IMG/VR virus record: IMGVR_UViG_3300028283_000188
Span: 1-20,829 of that record
Length of the DNA: 20,829 bases
Origin: a virus
Reading direction: 5' to 3' (one strand)
Shown here: piece after piece, positions 20,446 to 20,829 of the stretch
Layout of the letters: every line of letters begins with the position of its first letter
Numbering within the stretch: the first letter of the stretch is position 1
Made by a program: the position numbers and the translations under genes
Notes under the pieces: generated by a model
Database searches by the model: none
What the model was told of the DNA's origin: nothing
What the model saw: only the letters and a program-made list of their open reading frames with translations

Positions 20446-20672
20446 GTCGCAATTCCTTCGTGCAAACATTTGTCGTGAATCCACACCCCGTTCGACAACG
20501 GGACCATGGTGCCCCACGTCTGGCCTTCCAGCGCTTGTCCGCAGGCCGTGCAGCGCTGCGGTCCGTGGAACCGGCCGTCCGCTGCGGTATCGACGATCTG
20601 GGAGTGGCTGGCAGTAGCGCGGCGGGCCATGAGGGCGGTCACCAGGGCAATGGGCTCGGTTAAGAGTTGCAT
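20442..20672 (-). CDS. Small zinc-finger-like protein, first gene after operator pair 3
   Basis: 76 aa from the ATG at 20672. An in-frame ATG at 20630 with GGTGA upstream would give 62 aa and would leave the proximal operator outside the gene, so it may be the real start. The C-terminal half has CTACG, then WIHDKCLHEG, a Cys2-(His/Cys) arrangement typical of small phage zinc proteins, with LEGQTWGTMV between. The first half is helical. Role unknown. It heads the leftward run of overlapped small genes. Confidence 0.6.
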   Translation of the reverse strand: MQLLTEPIALVTALMARRATASHSQIVDTAADGRFHGPQRCTACGQALEGQTWGTMVPLSNGVWIHDKCLHEGIAT

Positions 20673-20721
20673 ACCCGATTTAGGTATGCTGGTCAAGCGG
20701 CGTTATACCCTGATCGGGTAA
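20671..20721 (-). promoter_or_regulatory. Operator pair 3 with -10 element
   Basis: Palindromes lie at 20671-20687 (ATACCCGATTTAGGTAT) and 20705-20721 (ATACCCTGATCGGGTAA), 34 bp apart start to start. Read leftward, the distal copy runs into TATAAC (20702-20707). TTGACC (20691-20696) lies between the two and sits 17 nt from TATGCA, a weaker second promoter option. The sites overlap the 3' end of the incomplete gene at the right edge and the start of the next gene. Confidence 0.72.
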
Positions 20722-20829
20722 GTTCTGGTTGGTAGGGTTGGCTGGAGCGAATTTGTTAATTTCACGCCAGAACGTAATCTTTTCGGCAACATTGCATTGT
20801 TTCCAAGCAATCCTAAGCTCATCAAGGTT
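20680..20829 (-). CDS. C-terminal end of a hypothetical protein, start beyond the window
   Basis: The frame is open from the right edge to a TAA at 20680-20682, giving 49 visible residues. They read as a helical, charged end (LDELRIAWKQCNVAEKITFW, then REINKF) followed by a polar tail (APANPTNQNLPDQG). AT content is higher than in neighbours. No family recognised. Operator pair 3 lies within its last codons. Confidence 0.5.
   Translation of the reverse strand, partial: NLDELRIAWKQCNVAEKITFWREINKFAPANPTNQNLPDQGITPLDQHT

Noticed and set aside
1-20829. CRISPR array, insertion sequence or transposase
   Set aside because: Apart from the short tandem repeat at 18977-19020 and the operator pairs, I saw no regular repeat-spacer pattern, terminal inverted repeats or transposase motifs.

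Overview
This window is part of a tailed double-stranded DNA phage (or prophage) genome, most likely from an alphaproteobacterial host. It has a GpA-like large terminase, portal, Mu F-like head protein, class II ribonucleotide reductase, sliding clamp, RuvC-like resolvase and two polyvalent-type proteins. The host inference rests on a MucR/Ros-family regulator (3349-3741), a family centred on Alphaproteobacteria. No integrase, lysis cassette or tail gene was found, so lifestyle is undecided.

Almost everything is read leftward (minus strand), often with ATGA, GTGA or TGATG stop/start overlaps. Going right to left: an incomplete gene at the right edge; a run of small zinc-motif and membrane-peptide genes (20672-19530); a RuvC-like nuclease (19533-19066); a 22-bp tandem repeat; more small genes, including a zinc protein whose N-terminus carries a clamp-binding-like motif; a putative phage metallopeptidase; a small-terminase candidate; and TerL (15912-13930). 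A second leftward unit starts at 13829 and holds two small genes, NrdJ, a DNA methyltransferase, DnaN, a small membrane peptide, the portal, a membrane-anchored coiled-coil peptide, a zeta-kinase polyvalent protein and a Mu F-like protein. A short rightward cassette (3085-3870) holds a small beta-rich protein, the MucR/Ros-like regulator, a tRNA with anticodon TGT and a terminator. A third leftward unit starts at 2926 with a pyrophosphatase-like/TGT-like fusion protein and runs off the left edge in a second large multidomain protein.

Two signals link these parts. (1) A 17-bp palindrome (ATACC-N7-GGTAT) occurs as a pair with exactly 34 bp start-to-start spacing at the head of each of the three leftward units. 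The distal copy overlaps a TATAAT-like -10 hexamer each time, which suggests a shared regulon. (2) The phage encodes a full-length beta clamp, and four other proteins carry QLDLF, QQELF or QGDLF-type pentapeptides, the canonical clamp-binding form. This suggests a clamp-centred network joining replication, methylation and polyvalent proteins. A near-identical hairpin also contains the start codons of the portal and of the pyrophosphatase/TGT-like protein.
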